64,000 nt of DNA, taken from NCBI GenBank assembly GCA_025617745.1, contig CM046871.1, positions 36,242,722-36,306,721 of the forward strand. Direction: 5' to 3'. Made by a program: the position numbers and the translations under genes. The stretch's first letter is position 1. Every line of letters begins with the position of its first letter. This document shows positions 25,273-37,634 of the stretch, in pieces. A model generated the notes under the pieces. It saw only the letters and a program-made list of their open reading frames with translations. It ran no database searches and was not told the DNA's origin. The stretch is from Heliocidaris erythrogramma. Lineage: Eukaryota; Echinodermata; Echinoidea; Camarodonta; Echinometridae.

Positions 25273-25446
25273 TTGGCACAGATGCCTCGATCCCCCTCCC
25301 CTCGGCCACCCCCTTTCCCCTCCCCTAGTGAAAAAAGAACAATAGAGGGGGAAAAAGAGGGAAAGTACCCTCCCCTAATTACTTTACTCTATTTACCAAA
25401 GAAGATTTACCCCCCCGCCCCCCCCCCCCCCCCCCCCCCCCCCTGG
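25273..25446. repeat. C-rich low-complexity region
   Basis: Runs such as CCCCCTCCCCT and a poly-C tract of about 30 bases. No feature beyond strand-biased composition. Up to 25876 no gene or clear repeat is seen apart from a short GTACGTACGTACGGTACG palindrome-rich patch near 25604. Confidence 0.7.
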
Positions 25447-25876
25447 GATACCCAGCGCCCCCTCTATGCGGTTGGACCCCACGCTATGATATATGCCATT
25501 TACTAATTTTTATACACCCTATAGTACTGCGTTGCTCTCCGTTTCCGCTGACCTGGGAACATGGGATGTGCCCATAGGATGTGACTTGATTTGTTCTACG
25601 GTACGTACGTACGGTACGCGGTACCGTATACTTGCGCACAGTATAATGCCTTTATCGTGTAGGCCTATATGCAGTAATAGTAGTAATACAGTGAATAAGA
25701 CAGAACAGGATCAAGTTTGGAAGAAAACTAATAAGAAAGAAGCTGAATAGATCATCGTCATGTCCGGTAAGATTGGATATTTTAATATTAAGGCGATAGA
25801 CTGCCTGATTTAGATCACGATAAGGCCATAAAGTTACACAGCTTTTGAAACTGAAAAAGTGAAAGTTATAAATATA

Positions 25877-28089
25877 AACTAGAATTTAATTCGTCATGAG
25901 GACGAATTAGGTGGTCTGTCTTTCACTTTGTATGATCATGATTGTAAGCAGGATGATCATAATAATGGGGAAATACTAAACTGAAGATAGGAAGTCAAGA
26001 ATGCCATGCATGGAGATGCTTCTTGAGGACAGGAATGTAGAAAAATGTGTGAAACGGTCATTGGAAGATGTGATGACGTTGATGATAATCATCATCATGA
26101 ATATCATGACAGTGATGATAATGATGTTGATGATTATCATGATGATGATCATATCATGACAGTGATGATGATAATGATTTTAATGTTAATCATCATCATC
26201 ATCATAAATATCATGACAGTGATGATGATAATGATGTTGATGATAATCATCATCATGAATATCATCATGACAGTGATGATGATAATGATGTTGATGATAA
26301 TCATGATAGTGATATAATGATGATGGTGATGATGATGGTGATGGTGATGGTGATGATAATGGTGATGACCATGACTGCAATGACAGTGACCTTTACCATG
26401 CCAAATATGAAAGAGCAATCACATTTCGTAATGAAGATACGACCATAAGTTGATTTTTACAAAATGTCGCCTGGATGACGTCACGATAATCTGATGAGCT
26501 TGAAAAAGATGCGCGAACTTGACCTTATTAGGACTGATGACTGCCGAAAATTTGAAGATAATTGAGTATGCCAATTTTGAGAAATTTCCATCTGGTTGTA
26601 CACAAACTACTGCACACTACTTTCCAATAGACAAAACACGCAAAATAAGGCAGTTTAGTACATGGTTTGTGATTGTTTATGTTATAATAGTCGAAGAAGA
26701 TGGTAAAATGAAAGGCAAAAGGAAGCAAAAAAAATGTTTTTTTTTAATGGACCCACCGGGGATCGAACCTGGGTCACCGGAGTGAGAGGCAAGTGCTTTG
26801 ACCAATATACCAAAATATTTCCCATAGAGATAACACGTAAATGAAAAACGGGATTCTCAAATCACATATTGTAGTGGAAAATTGGGCATGATCCCGACAT
26901 CTGATCAAAAATTGGAGACCAAATTTGTAAAAGCTTATAGTCTCAGCTATAACATACTAAAATCTGGAAGAAAATAGACCAAAAACAACTGAGATACAGC
27001 TCAGAGAACAATGTCATGTAGATTCATAATTCGAAAAAAAATCATCTTCCATAGACATAACACGCAAATAGGGAAAATTCTGACATGGCATCTTTAATTG
27101 AAAATTTCACTGTGATGACGTCATCAAAATGAAAAATGATGAAAACTCATTTTGTAGGAAATTGCCTTAGCTACAACATATTAAAATCTGGGCGAAAAAT
27201 GACCAATAATTACGAATCTAGAGCCAAATTTGCATAAATGTGATGACGTCAAAACATGAAAAATGTAAATTTTGAATTCTGGCGCCATTTTGATGACGTC
27301 ATAATGTTTATAAGGGTCAAATGGTACATGAAATGAAATTTATGATTCATACCCTACCTGATGATGACAAAAAATTTGGGGGTTTAAGGACTATTTAAAG
27401 AGCTAGAGTTAATTTTGTAGAGGCCTGTTTTTGCACGTTTTTACGTTATTTTCGCCATAGATGCGCGCACGGATTTTGAAATTTGGCGCGCCCGTACGAC
27501 CTTATTATTGATTGAAATTGATTCCAAGTTGATGGAAATGATGAAGAAAAGTGTCAGGATTGCAAATCAATCGAAAAAACAGCGTTTTAACGTTATTTAC
27601 GACTTGCGTGCGCGTAAAACGCGCGCGGGGACGCTTACGCACGGAAATTTTTGAAATGCTCAAAATGACCTGAAACATGTGCAGACTTGATCTTACGTGA
27701 TTTTGAGCATTTTTTAATTTTGACGCGCGCGTACGCGCACGTCCTGACCTCTAGATGACCTATGAGGACATGACTTGATGACCTGTCAATTGAAGTTTAT
27801 GTGATGTGAATTTAGTTGATTTTTGATGATCGATTATGAAGATATAATCGATCTTGTAAATTTACAAAATGGCGTCTTGATGACGTCACGATGACCTGAT
27901 GACCTCCAAAAGCTTAGTAGGCCATGCCCATGATTGACCTCATACATGACATGAAACTCGATGATATTGACCTGGCCAATTTTGAGATTTGGTGGGAACA
28001 AAAATTTGTCTTAAAAATAAATAAATAATAAAGAAGAAAATTCTGACAAAATTAAAAGGTGATCTGTCGATACCGACAGACCACCTAAT
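25877..28089 (+). mobile_element. Diverged solo copy of the 2-kb array element
   Basis: Same order of parts as the array units: palindromic 5' end (GAG-containing form), subterminal repeat, microsatellite, minus-strand tRNA-like module, five TGACGTCA sites, CGCGCG block, ATCGATTAT hairpin and one 3' hairpin module at 28057-28086. It differs from array units by many substitutions and small indels. The 5' subterminal repeat reads AGGTGGTCTGTC and the 3' end reads GACAGACCACCT, so both ends carry the matching change relative to the array (GATC versus GGTC). This copy defines approximate element borders: AAACTAGA on the left and CACCTAAT on the right. Confidence 0.85.
26748..26812 (-). pseudogene. 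Better-preserved tRNA-derived module (CTC anticodon-like loop)
   Basis: Minus strand: A box TGGTATATTGG, anticodon-loop-like CTCTCAC, B box GGTTCGATCCC, 3' end TGGGTCCA. The T-arm has one mismatch and no complementary 5' acceptor strand is present. The loop suggests a tRNA-Glu(CTC)-like ancestor. A T-run lies downstream but is shorter and interrupted. Confidence 0.6.
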
Positions 28090-29120
28090 TATAACTTGAG
28101 TTGATTTGAACTTGAAGTTGAAGTTGAACTTTTTTTTTAAGTTTGAGATTTATCATGTCTTTGTCTAGTTTATCGTTTGTGATTGTGAAGTGTTCATGCA
28201 TCACGAATGACCAAGGTCAAGGAAGGAGCTTTGAATTAATGAAGAGCTGGAGTCACAACTGGCAACAAATTAATTTAAGCAGCTGCCCCTTTCTAAGGAT
28301 GCACAAACATGACAAACAATGCCAAAACAAAAGGTGCGCTGCAGCCTTTGATGTCGGATGTTCGATGCCGCAAACTTCATGGGAAAGCTGAGAAGGCTGT
28401 CGGAGTAGTGATTTTTGTCACAAATTATTTATAAATGATATATCGGGAATTTTTCACTTTTTATTTCAGTAATCAAAGTGAAAATTGAGCAGATGATAAA
28501 ATATGAATACAAAACTCAAAAGCCTAATTGTGTCCAGAAATTTGGTTATATTGTAATTTGTACGATAGCAATTGCAATTTTTGAAAATGGGACAAATTTG
28601 ACAATCCTAATTTGGCACTCTTCCGATTACTTCCGACAAACAAAAATCCAAAATGAAATTGTTCAAGTACCGGGTACAGTTATTTATAATGTTATTTGTC
28701 AGAATAGTGTCAAGACATGTCAAAGTCGAGTAATTAAAATTTTGATTCATATTTCAGGAAATTTTGCACCATTTCTTTTGGCTTGCCTCCAGTAAAGGTA
28801 AACATTGTGAACTGCTCGTATTACACTTGTGAAAGCAAAAAGTAATTCAAAAGCGTATTTCCCTTTGAAAATGGCTCATAAGTTTGCAGCCAGGCAGGAA
28901 TCTTTTGTCTTCTTATCTGCAAGGAAGATCAAGATAAACATACCGGTATGCCTGACATAATTTTTCCTCGCGGCATTGAAAATGGTTCAAAGGGAATGAG
29001 CTACTTATGACCCCAGCTCTTCAAAGCTTCTTGGAATGAAAAGGATGGTCTTCGGAACTAGTAACATTTTTAAAAATGGGCCTCTTTGGAACTGGATTAC
29101 ATATGATGCTACGAAACTGG
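28090..29120. other. Intergenic sequence without recognisable gene
   Basis: AT-rich single-copy-looking DNA. Open frames here are short and have no splice support or family resemblance. It could contain the unseen first exon of the nitrobindin gene downstream. Confidence 0.5.
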
Positions 29121-29255
29121 GCATCGTTTCACCAAACCATCACATCATAAGTACAAGTTCATCGACATCCCATTGAAACGCATGTTAATTTTGATACACA
29201 CGTTTCAATGGGATGTCAGCGAACTTGTACTTATGACCTTGTGATGAAACGCTAC
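29121..29255. repeat. Hairpin-forming inverted repeat
   Basis: Arms at 29121-29180 and 29201-29255 pair imperfectly around a 20-base loop, with perfect inner blocks (GACATCCCATTGAAACG and its complement; CATAAGTACAAGTTC and its complement). It may be a foldback MITE or a precursor-like hairpin. Confidence 0.7.
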
Positions 29256-29290
29256 CCTGTTTCCCACACGTGTGTGTGTGTATGTAATTG

Positions 29291-29445
29291 GGTTTTTACA
29301 GACGTGTATCAATCAGATATGATTATTTACGTCTGGGGACCGACCTTTAACCTACATCACCATCCGAGAGACGTGACTCAAATTTCGAACTTGGGTCCAC
29401 TGAATCAGTTTATAACTTCCACTGTAGTGTTAGCTGGATTACAGG
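29291..29445 (+). repeat. Dispersed repeat shared with 54831-54979
   Basis: Both copies contain TGTATCAATCAGATATGATT, TTTACGTCTGGG, AGACGTGACTCA and TGGCTGGATTACA-like words in the same order. Family unknown. Confidence 0.7.
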
Positions 29446-29942
29446 CGCAGGCCACAACGCCCAGTTGTGGCGCTCCCACACACTCCCATTCGCTAATTAC
29501 ACTGTGTGTCATGGCAAGTCTATGGTGTCTTCAAACCGAGCCAGAACGGCCGGAACAACGGAATGAAAAAAATGTAATACTTTGGAACGGTTTTTCTCTT
29601 CATTTTCTCAACATGAAAAAAATGGTATGCTTTGGAAAAGAAATTTGAGTGTATGAAAATGGGGGTCTTCTGGGTGGTACATACCCACTGCACACTACTG
29701 AGTGAAATTCTAAAAGTAAATTCTGAATATTTGATTTGAATAAGAAAAAAATATTCTTTTCAAAAGACTGGAGCCAATCATTTCAAAGCTCTCACGAAGT
29801 ATATCACGTATATCACACCAGGGTCTACTATAAAGCAAAAGGGTGACTTTGCTTTTGGGGCCCTATTGCAGATTTCCCTTTGAAACTGTAATCTTATCAC
29901 CTACCCCAACCCGTAACCCTAAACTTTTCACCATATAGAGAC

Positions 29943-30251
29943 TTAAAGGGATACTCAACCGCAGATTGTGGAGGTTTTTTTCTGCGAGAAGGCACGCGTG
30001 ATCGTTACCTGATCATGCCGTTGCCCCGCGGGAGCGAACTTCGAACAGGCTGTTCGCCGCGCAACATGCACGCTCCGCTTGAGCTCGAGCTCTCGTGTGA
30101 GATTCGGTCGGCTTCGTGCAGTCCGAAAAGTAATCCTGGTAGTCCAACGGACGCGTTCGGACGCGTTCGACGCACAAACTTTGTGTTCGAGTGAATGGGG
30201 CTTACGCAATCCTGACTTTCCCCACGACCGCCTGGTGGCGTATCCCTTTAA
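29943..30251. mobile_element. TTAA-flanked MITE
   Basis: TTAA at 29943-29946 and 30248-30251 flank AGGGATAC...GTATCCCT inverted ends. TTAA target duplication is characteristic of the piggyBac superfamily. The interior is unusually CpG-rich. A piggyBac-derived ORF sits at 47.6 kb, but no direct relationship can be shown from this window. Confidence 0.6.
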
Positions 30252-30279
30252 GTGTGTAGGACCAAGACACATACCTCTG

Positions 30280-30331
30280 AGATGGCTACATAATTTTCTC
30301 CACATTAAACGATTTGATTACAAAGAGACTT
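30280..30331 (+). pseudogene. Fragment resembling part of the first nitrobindin exon
   Basis: GATTTGATTACAAAGAGACT and its upstream flank align loosely with CATTTGATTATAAAGAGACG inside the exon at 30379-30529, including an AGATGGC/AGACGGC start. It looks like a decayed partial exon duplication about 140 bases upstream; chance similarity is not excluded. Confidence 0.35.
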
Positions 30332-30378
30332 GATCTTGCTTACATCCTATTGAAGTTTGACATACTTCTTTTTCCTAG

Positions 30379-33358
30379 CTCCTATTCATGAAGCAGTGCA
30401 ACAGCTCTCTTGGCTACTAGGAACATGGCAATCAGAGACGGCCAAGGGATTCTTTCCAACCATCAAACCATTTGATTATAAAGAGACGTTGGAGTTCACC
30501 CATGTTGGACAGCCCATTCTGAACTTCAGGTAGGAATATACAGTTGGACCCAAATTTAGTTTACAAACATCTGGAAGAAAAACAGTTCACTTCACATTTT
30601 CCTTACATCAGTCATTCAGCTTAGGAATCTTATGTTTGTCTCAGTTATTTTACTTCAGTGCATATACTACATAAAGCAGAGACCAAACTTTATTGTCCTT
30701 GCTTCCTGAGCAGAAAAGTTTGCAGAAATAAGTGAAGCTGTGGAAATGTGTATTTCTAGGTGTATTTAAAATTTTGGCCCCAACGTTTTCTAGATATGTG
30801 CACAATAATCCAATTTGTGGATACCTTCCAAATGACTCCTAACAAACTATCTAATGAACAATGCTTATATATTTTTCATAACAATGTTTAACATGATTGA
30901 TTGAATCCATCTTGTTGCTATGTTTGGCAATTCCCTTCCAAACATGAGGGTTGCCACAAGCATTTTTGTGTGAAAAATGTAAGATTTGAATATTTGTAAC
31001 CGGATTTGAAGATATAAACCAACAATTTGTAGCATTTGCCAAAGGCTGTCTTTAAGACCTTAATGTAAACAGCTTTTGGGGATTTATCTATATGCAAAAG
31101 CTAATCAAAGTGCATTTCTTATTTTTGTGACTTAATTTAAATCATGTCGATGGTCTTTAACCCACATACTTTTTTTTCTTTTAGTTTCAGTTCATTTACT
31201 CCCGATAACGTCCCAAAGCACAGAGAGAGCGGTTTTATGAGAGTCAATGTTGGAACAAATCATGTTGCCTATTTAGCTTCTCAGAACTCTGGTAAGTTTT
31301 TATAATAAGTTTTTAATCAGTTTTGATGAGGTTTTGATGATAAGGTGAGTAAAACATTGTGGCTACTATATTTTTTATGCCTCCGCCCACCGTAGGTGGT
31401 GCCGGAGGCATTATGTTTTCGGGTCGTCCGTCCCCTTTTCGTTCTCGCGATAACTTCAAAACCGTTTTTTTTTGGATCAGTTTGTAACTTGGCCCATGTA
31501 TGCAATGGGAGGGACGATGAACTGATTAGATTTTGGGGTCTCAAGGTCAAAGGTCAAAGGTCACAGAGGTCATTATGTACATAAAAATGGTTCGTTCTCG
31601 CAATAACTTCAGAACTGTTTTACGGATCAGCTTCTAACTTGGCCCATGTATGCATATGGGATGGACGATGAACTGATTAGATACCTTGTTTTCTTGTATT
31701 GTAATAACTTGATAGCATGGAGTTCAATCATTTGCATGAAAGACAAGAAGAAAATCATATAACAGTGGAAACGCGTTACACTGTAAATGCTGTTCTTTTC
31801 GTGTGATTAAATTTTCGCGCTGAGCTACCCCAAAACGCATTTGCAGGTTCTTGAATTCGCGCTGCACAATTACTCATTCGCAAAAATGCGGCTGCATTTA
31901 TTGTTTCACACACAACACAGTCCATTCAAATGCATACTACAGACACAGCTACACACACGCACTCTAAAATGAATTGGATTCAAACATGTATTAATCAGAT
32001 GAAGTGCGCAATGCAGCATCCATTGAAAACAAGCATAAGAAATCGTGCTAATACTTTCGCGTGTTATAGAATTCGCGCCTGCCGAAAATAGCACAAATTC
32101 CGCAAAAATTAATGCACCGCAAATATTTCTGCATTTACAGTACCTAGATAGTTCCGATATAACAAGAGTCCTAGATAACAAGGTAATTCTGCTGGTCCCA
32201 GGTACTTATGATCTTTTGTATTTTAACCCAGAAATAAGTAGATTTCTGATATAACAAGGTAATTTTCATAGTCCCAAGGTCCTCGTTATAGTGAGTTTCC
32301 ACTGTACTATATACATGTATTTGTTGTGGTCGTTATACACAGTGTCAATGGGAAAAACGGGGTTTCCCTGAAGCAGTAGGACATCAGGTAATATTGTCAG
32401 GTGTCTTCACGAGTAGGCAATATATAGTTGCACAGGTCAGAGGCCTGATTTAAATTATAATTATTGATAATGTTCTTGTAGGTATTGTGGAGGTAGAAGA
32501 AGGAAATGTGAATGGTACTGAGCTTCAACTGGAGTCTACTGGTATCCTACATGCATCATTTGCCTCTTTACCTCATACAACAAAGGTAGGTCCATGGAAC
32601 AAGCATTTGTGAGAGTAATACCATGTACTTCCCTCATGAAAACAACTTGTTGTCATCTTGGTATGTTCTATGTATTGTTTGTTGAAGGGTTTAAATTTAC
32701 TTTGTATGAATAGGACTACAGCAGTCTACAAATGCAGAAAATTTGTACATGTACAAGTGGTTAAAGAACGTACATAAGGATTAAGAAACTGTATACTGAC
32801 TTTCAGAGAAATTTTATATGGGTGTTCCAGTAATATTTTCCTTCATATCATAAAACTAGAAATTGCATGAATCGTTTAGTTGATATCTATTCTTGCAGCA
32901 AGAATCTTTAATTAAGAATTTCAGTGTTGCATCTCAATGTTTTATCAACAAAAAACTTTTGTGAATCTTGACCACTATTGAAATTAGCAAGATTTTCTGA
33001 GTTTTCTGTATAAGCTGTGACTGCTATTATTAGCAAACTGCTATTCAAGGCATTAATTAAGATCCAAATTAACTACTCCAGGGTTTAAAGTGGCACATGT
33101 TGATGAATGTTTTGCTAGGGATTGGTAACAGTCTGGGAATCATACCCTCAATATCACAATTGAAAGTTGTGATATCAAGTAATAATAATAATATTGTAAC
33201 ATGACATAAATATCATTGCTCAATTGTTTGAAAATTTTCAGATCGCTCGGACATTTAAACTGATCGATGAATCCACTCTGGAACAGACTGTTTCCATGGC
33301 AACTACAACAACTCCAGAACTGAAACCACACTTGAGCGTTCGCTACAAGAAAGTCTAG
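30379..33358 (+). CDS. Nitrobindin-like protein (THAP4 C-terminal domain type), 5' end not found
   Basis: Four exons, 30379-30529, 31185-31291, 32482-32585 and 33242-33358 (stop TAG at 33356-33358), with canonical GT/AG borders and consistent phases, give 158 residues. The product shows the nitrobindin pattern: HEAVQQLSWLLGTW near the N-terminus, FTHVGQPILNFS, RESGFMRV, LASQNSGIVEVEEG, then ARTFKL and LEQTVSMATTT, ending LSVRYKKV. These match the order and spacing of human THAP4's C-terminal domain, a small beta-barrel that binds ferric haem and isomerises peroxynitrite. The length equals a single nitrobindin domain. The first exon starts in phase with one base missing, so at least one upstream exon is needed; ATGG plus this exon would give a standalone protein, or a THAP domain could lie further upstream. 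No start was identified with confidence. Confidence 0.85.
31376..31685 (+). repeat. TATGCCTCCGCCC-type dispersed repeat inside a nitrobindin intron
   Basis: Starts TATGCCTCCGCCCACCG and has tandem halves containing TAACTTGGCCCATGTATGCA and GACGATGAACTGATTAGAT. It carries AGGTCA half-sites at 31544, 31551, 31558 and 31567. Same family as 50.3, 53.2-54.8 and 55.2 kb. Confidence 0.75.
31761..32306. mobile_element. Nested MITEs inside a nitrobindin intron
   Basis: Outer ends CAGTGGAAAC and GTTTCCACTG resemble mariner-type MITE termini. Inside, ACTGTAAATGC near 31780 and GCATTTACAGT near 32131-32141 form a second inverted pair. The GATATAACAAG words near 32157 and 32250 recur in the element at 37257. 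Confidence 0.5.
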
Positions 33359-33963
33359 TAAACCTCAGAGAGAGAGGGAGAGTGCATTGCCAGTCAGAAA
33401 ACTTTGACTTTTGATGTTGAATGGAGTTTCCCTTCTCATTGGAATTTCTAGGGAAACAAAGGTTAACATGGTCTGGAATATCCCATCTCATCGCTGTCAT
33501 TAAGAAAGGGATAAAATGACATAAGTCTATAAGGAGACTTGAACTTCAACAAAGGCCACTGCACGATATAATTTGAAATAAGTACATAAAATATTTTACT
33601 ATTCTAATCATTGAGACACTAAAATTGCCACTTTCCAACACATTTCATCTTTGTTTAGGTGACTCTTGTTATGAGGTTCAAGGTGGGCCTAAGAACCGCA
33701 TAAAATCTGTATCAAGCCAATCAGACTCATAAATGTCAATTATCATGCATACAAACTATGCTGAGTACATGTATGTGTAAAGTTGAAATGTACTTTATAC
33801 AAGAGTGAACATGTTTGCTTATTTTGTCATGGATCATTCCAATGTATCATTGGCAGAAATCTGCAGGGAATTCTTTTCATCAGGAGGGATATAACAACGG
33901 GGCATCCCCCGGCCCATGATGAATAGAATCGTGTAACACATCTACGCCACTGGTGAGCATATA

Positions 33964-35623
33964 CAGTTAACAACAAAATTATTCATACCCCTTGGAAAAT
34001 TCTAGTTTTTTGCATTTTTCCTAAAAATGAATGGTTAAATGAAGTTACTTGCACATCACTTGAATACATTTAGTTATCATCTGCAAATGAATGCCGTTTC
34101 CGGTTTCACCTCATTTGCATAACAATAGAAAAGGTGAGTTATCCAAACTGGGCGATGTTCAAAATTATTCATACCCTTGCTGATTTATTGACTTTGTCAA
34201 TCAGTATGAATCCGATCCTTGTCATTAATGCTTGTAATTCACTTTATTATATAATACACCGTCACAAAGCTTCCGGAGGGGTCTCTGCTGGGATATCAGG
34301 CCAGTACCTGTTCTCCAATGGCTCAATCTCCTTGGGGATGTGTCCACACATGCTTCACCTGACCTTCAGGGAGTTCATTAGATTTTGTGTCCTACAGGTG
34401 ATGCAGTTATCGACTTCATGATGACAGGACTATGATATTGAAATTTTCGGTCATTTATTCCATGCATTTTAATGAAAATTCTGTATCTACTTATGAAGCA
34501 AAGCACCATTCCTGAAGAGCCCTTCCCTTTTGCACTGCCTGTGGGAGGGTTCACCTTTATTCATTGGCCCCATTCTTGATCAGAGTGCTCAGGAAGGCCA
34601 TGTTGGTGATATTAAAGTCATTTCATGACTCTAACGTCAGGTCACCATGAATAACAGTATGTAACCTTTGAGTACCATACACATCCCACATTGACTGTTA
34701 CTGTATATCAATCTTCATATGGCATATTCTTTGTATCTTTGGTATGAAAGCTACAATTCTTGATATCAAAATGAATGTAAACCAAATTTAGACCATATGC
34801 CCTCCATGTTACCAGCTGCAGTGCACAAAATGCTACCAGTTTGACAGTGCACTGGAACATAAAGATCAGTATTTTAAGCTTCACTAGAGTACCCACTTGC
34901 AGGTGTCCATATCAAAAATGTGTCAATCAGTGTAACTGAATAAACTGATAAAATTGGCACCATCCAACCTTTAGACAACTACCATGGCCTCCCTAAACAT
35001 AATGGAACAAAAGTATCAGGAAATACCTTCCCTTGACAGAGTGCAACAGTAAATGCCTCTAGGGAAGTCTCTCCAGGAAGAGTGCTTTGTTTCAGCTTAG
35101 ATACAGAATTGTCATTAAAATGTAAGGAATATTAACGAAAATATCAATATCATAGTCCTATCCTCATGACATCTAAAACTACACCACCTGCAAACACAAA
35201 ATCTGCTTTAAATCCATCGAATCCCCTGAAGACCAGGTGATGGCATGTGTGGACAACATCCTCAAGGAGATTGGGCCATTGGAGACCAGGTATTGGCCTG
35301 ATATCTCAGTAGAGACCTCCGGAAGCATTGTGACAGTGTGAAGAAAGTGTTACGAGCATTAATCACAAGGACTGGATTCATACTGATTGACAAAGTCAAT
35401 AGATCACCAAGGGTATGAATAATTTTGAACATCACCCAGTTTGGATAATTCACCTTTTCTATTGTTATGCAAATGAGGTGAAACCAGAAACAGCATTCAT
35501 TTGCAGATGATAACTAAATGTATTCATGTGATGTGCAATTAAATTCAGTTAACCATTGATTTTTAGGAAAAATGCAAAAAACTAGAATTTTCCAAGGGGT
35601 ATGAATAATTTTGTTGTTAACTG
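33964..35623. mobile_element. Tc1/mariner-like element with ~0.55-kb inverted terminal repeats
   Basis: TA dinucleotides flank CAGTTAACAACAAAATTATT on the left and the inverse on the right. Inverted similarity continues inward for about 550 bases on each side (for example ATGCAAATGAGGTGAAACC and its complement). The central 0.5 kb shows no intact transposase, so it is non-autonomous. It lies just 3' of the nitrobindin gene. Confidence 0.8.
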
Positions 35624-36610
35624 TACTTGAAGGTCACATTAAACAGTTTGTGAGAACAGCTTGGTATTGCAATTATTAGAGTTACCAATCTACTATTAAA
35701 AATGTATGCTCTTTAAATGCTATAATTATGTGATTGTAAATGTAGTAGACACTTCTGATCATCATGAGACAAGGACCATACAATGTACAGTTGTACCGTA
35801 TTACAGAACAAATTGTAATATTGTATATGTAGTTTTTGTTTTAAATGTATGGTATTTGAAATCATGATCATGTTAATATCATAATTGTAAAAATCATCAT
35901 TTTAAGCTGCACTAAAATGAGAAATTGCTTCCTCTTGTAGCACACAAAAAATATAAATTGAACATGTTTACATTTTGATTGTAGGTATATTTAGAGTCAC
36001 AATGCTTGTATACCCTGTGATCATAATCTGCTTAAAAAATTTTTTTTGTCATATATAGCACAGAGAAATGTAAATTCAGATTTGATAATTTCTCAGTTTA
36101 ACAAACGGGTTGTAAGTTTACGTAAGATTAGTTTTTTACATTTTGTACGTTTATGTTCATTTATGTTTATGTTCAATTGGGCCATAAAGTTTAAATGAAA
36201 TAATCGTTTCTTGAAGTATGAGTAACATTTTTGTTCTTTTATAGTGTGTTTACAGTCCAGAGCTCTATAGAATGAACCAAATTGTGTGCAATTTAGTTGA
36301 AATCGTCATGTCCTATACATCATATTAAATTACAATCAAAATTGACAAAGTCGGCTCTGATAGTGGAGTCTAGTTATGACAAACTTCTTGGGACCAAGGA
36401 AATTACCCCGTTATATTAAAACTTTGTTACGTGTACATACACATGTATATCAGGCCTCAAACAGAATACAAAGAGGGACAGGCAGGGTCACTTTGTTGAG
36501 ACAATTCTTTTTTAATGGTGTTCTTAATTACAGGGTTCCTCTGTACCATCCAAAAAATAATTCTACAAAAGAGAGAGAAAGGGGGCAGCGGGAGGGAAAG
36601 AGAGAAAGAA
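35624..36610. other. Intergenic sequence, no gene seen
   Basis: AT-rich. Possible 3' flank of the nitrobindin locus; only short incidental frames. Confidence 0.5.
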
Positions 36611-36611
36611 T

Positions 36612-36644
<33 letters not shown>
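36611..36644. repeat. (GT)n microsatellite in a purine-rich flank
   Basis: A nearly pure TG dinucleotide run bordered by GA-rich stretches on both sides. Confidence 0.9.
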
Positions 36645-36653
<9 letters not shown>

Positions 36654-36950
36654 TCAGGGATAGAGAGAGCTAGAGAAGAAAAGATAGGGGTGTGCTTGAC
36701 AAAAAAAGTGTAAACATTTACAAGAGTACCATATCAGAGTCCTATTGTACTTTGCAAAAAAATCATATGTGCACATTTACAATAACATAATGGTCTCGTC
36801 CAACACCCATCCCCCCTTCCCTCTTTTCTTCTCTCGTCTCTCTATTTCTTCTCTTATCTCTCTCGCATCTCTGTATTTCTTCTCTCAATGTCAAAGTGGT
36901 CTGTTGCAAAGTTGAAATAAAATAACACATGGGCAAATCTAATGGGGGTC

Positions 36951-37134
36951 CGCTCGCTATTCATTTCAACACGTATTATGAATTGTGGTCCTTATGAATA
37001 GCTAGGTAATTTGCATATGGTTGCTTGTTATTCACAAGTACCACTGTTCATACAAAACCCCATTTCATTTAGTCACACGTTATGGATAGCGGTCCTTATA
37101 AATAAGTGGTCCTTATGACTAGCGAGGTTACCCT
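36951..37134. mobile_element. MITE-like repeat, copy 1 (inverted relative to 43224-43486)
   Basis: Composed of degenerate repeats of about 19 bases of the form GTGGTCCTTATGAATAG, bounded by GGGTCCGCTCGC on one side and CGAGGTTACCC on the other. The same element in opposite orientation lies at 43224-43486. Confidence 0.65.
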
Positions 37135-37256
37135 GTCTAATGTACTTTGTCTACTACATGTTACTAACCACATCAAAGATTGCTGTAAACCTGATGCTTG
37201 TATTGAACAAAGCTTTATTGTAGCAGGGATCAAATCAAATATCAAGGAAAGTAATA

Positions 37257-37411
37257 CAGTGGAACCCCGTTATAACAAAAAAAATTGGGACCAAAAAAAA
37301 CCGCTTTATATATATATTACGGCCCCCCCCCCCACAAAAAATATACAAAGAAGTGGGACCAGTAAAATTATGATAAAAGGAGTTTGTGTTCTTTATAACA
37401 AGGTTCTACTA
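37257..37411. mobile_element. Short mariner/pogo-like MITE
   Basis: Left end CAGTGGAACCCCGTTATAAC, right end TTATAACAAGGTTCTACTA, imperfectly inverted and flanked by TA. No coding capacity. Confidence 0.5.
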
Positions 37412-37634
37412 TAGTTCAGTATTATGTTTTAATTCAAAAATACATGTACGTGGTAACATAAAGGAGAAAAGATAGTCCAAGTACATGAGACTTTCCTATT
37501 TAATCACACCCCCTAAAAATAATATTTTTTAAAAAAAACCCACCCCCCCCCCCCAAAAAAAAAAAAATATATATAATGAACCCGGTCAGTCGAACTCGGT
37601 CAATTGAATCTGGTGTCGCAGAAACCACTAACCC

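Noticed and set aside
29208-29648. 146-codon plus-strand ORF
   Set aside because: It runs out of an inverted repeat into a dispersed repeat shared with 54.8 kb; no splice or domain support.
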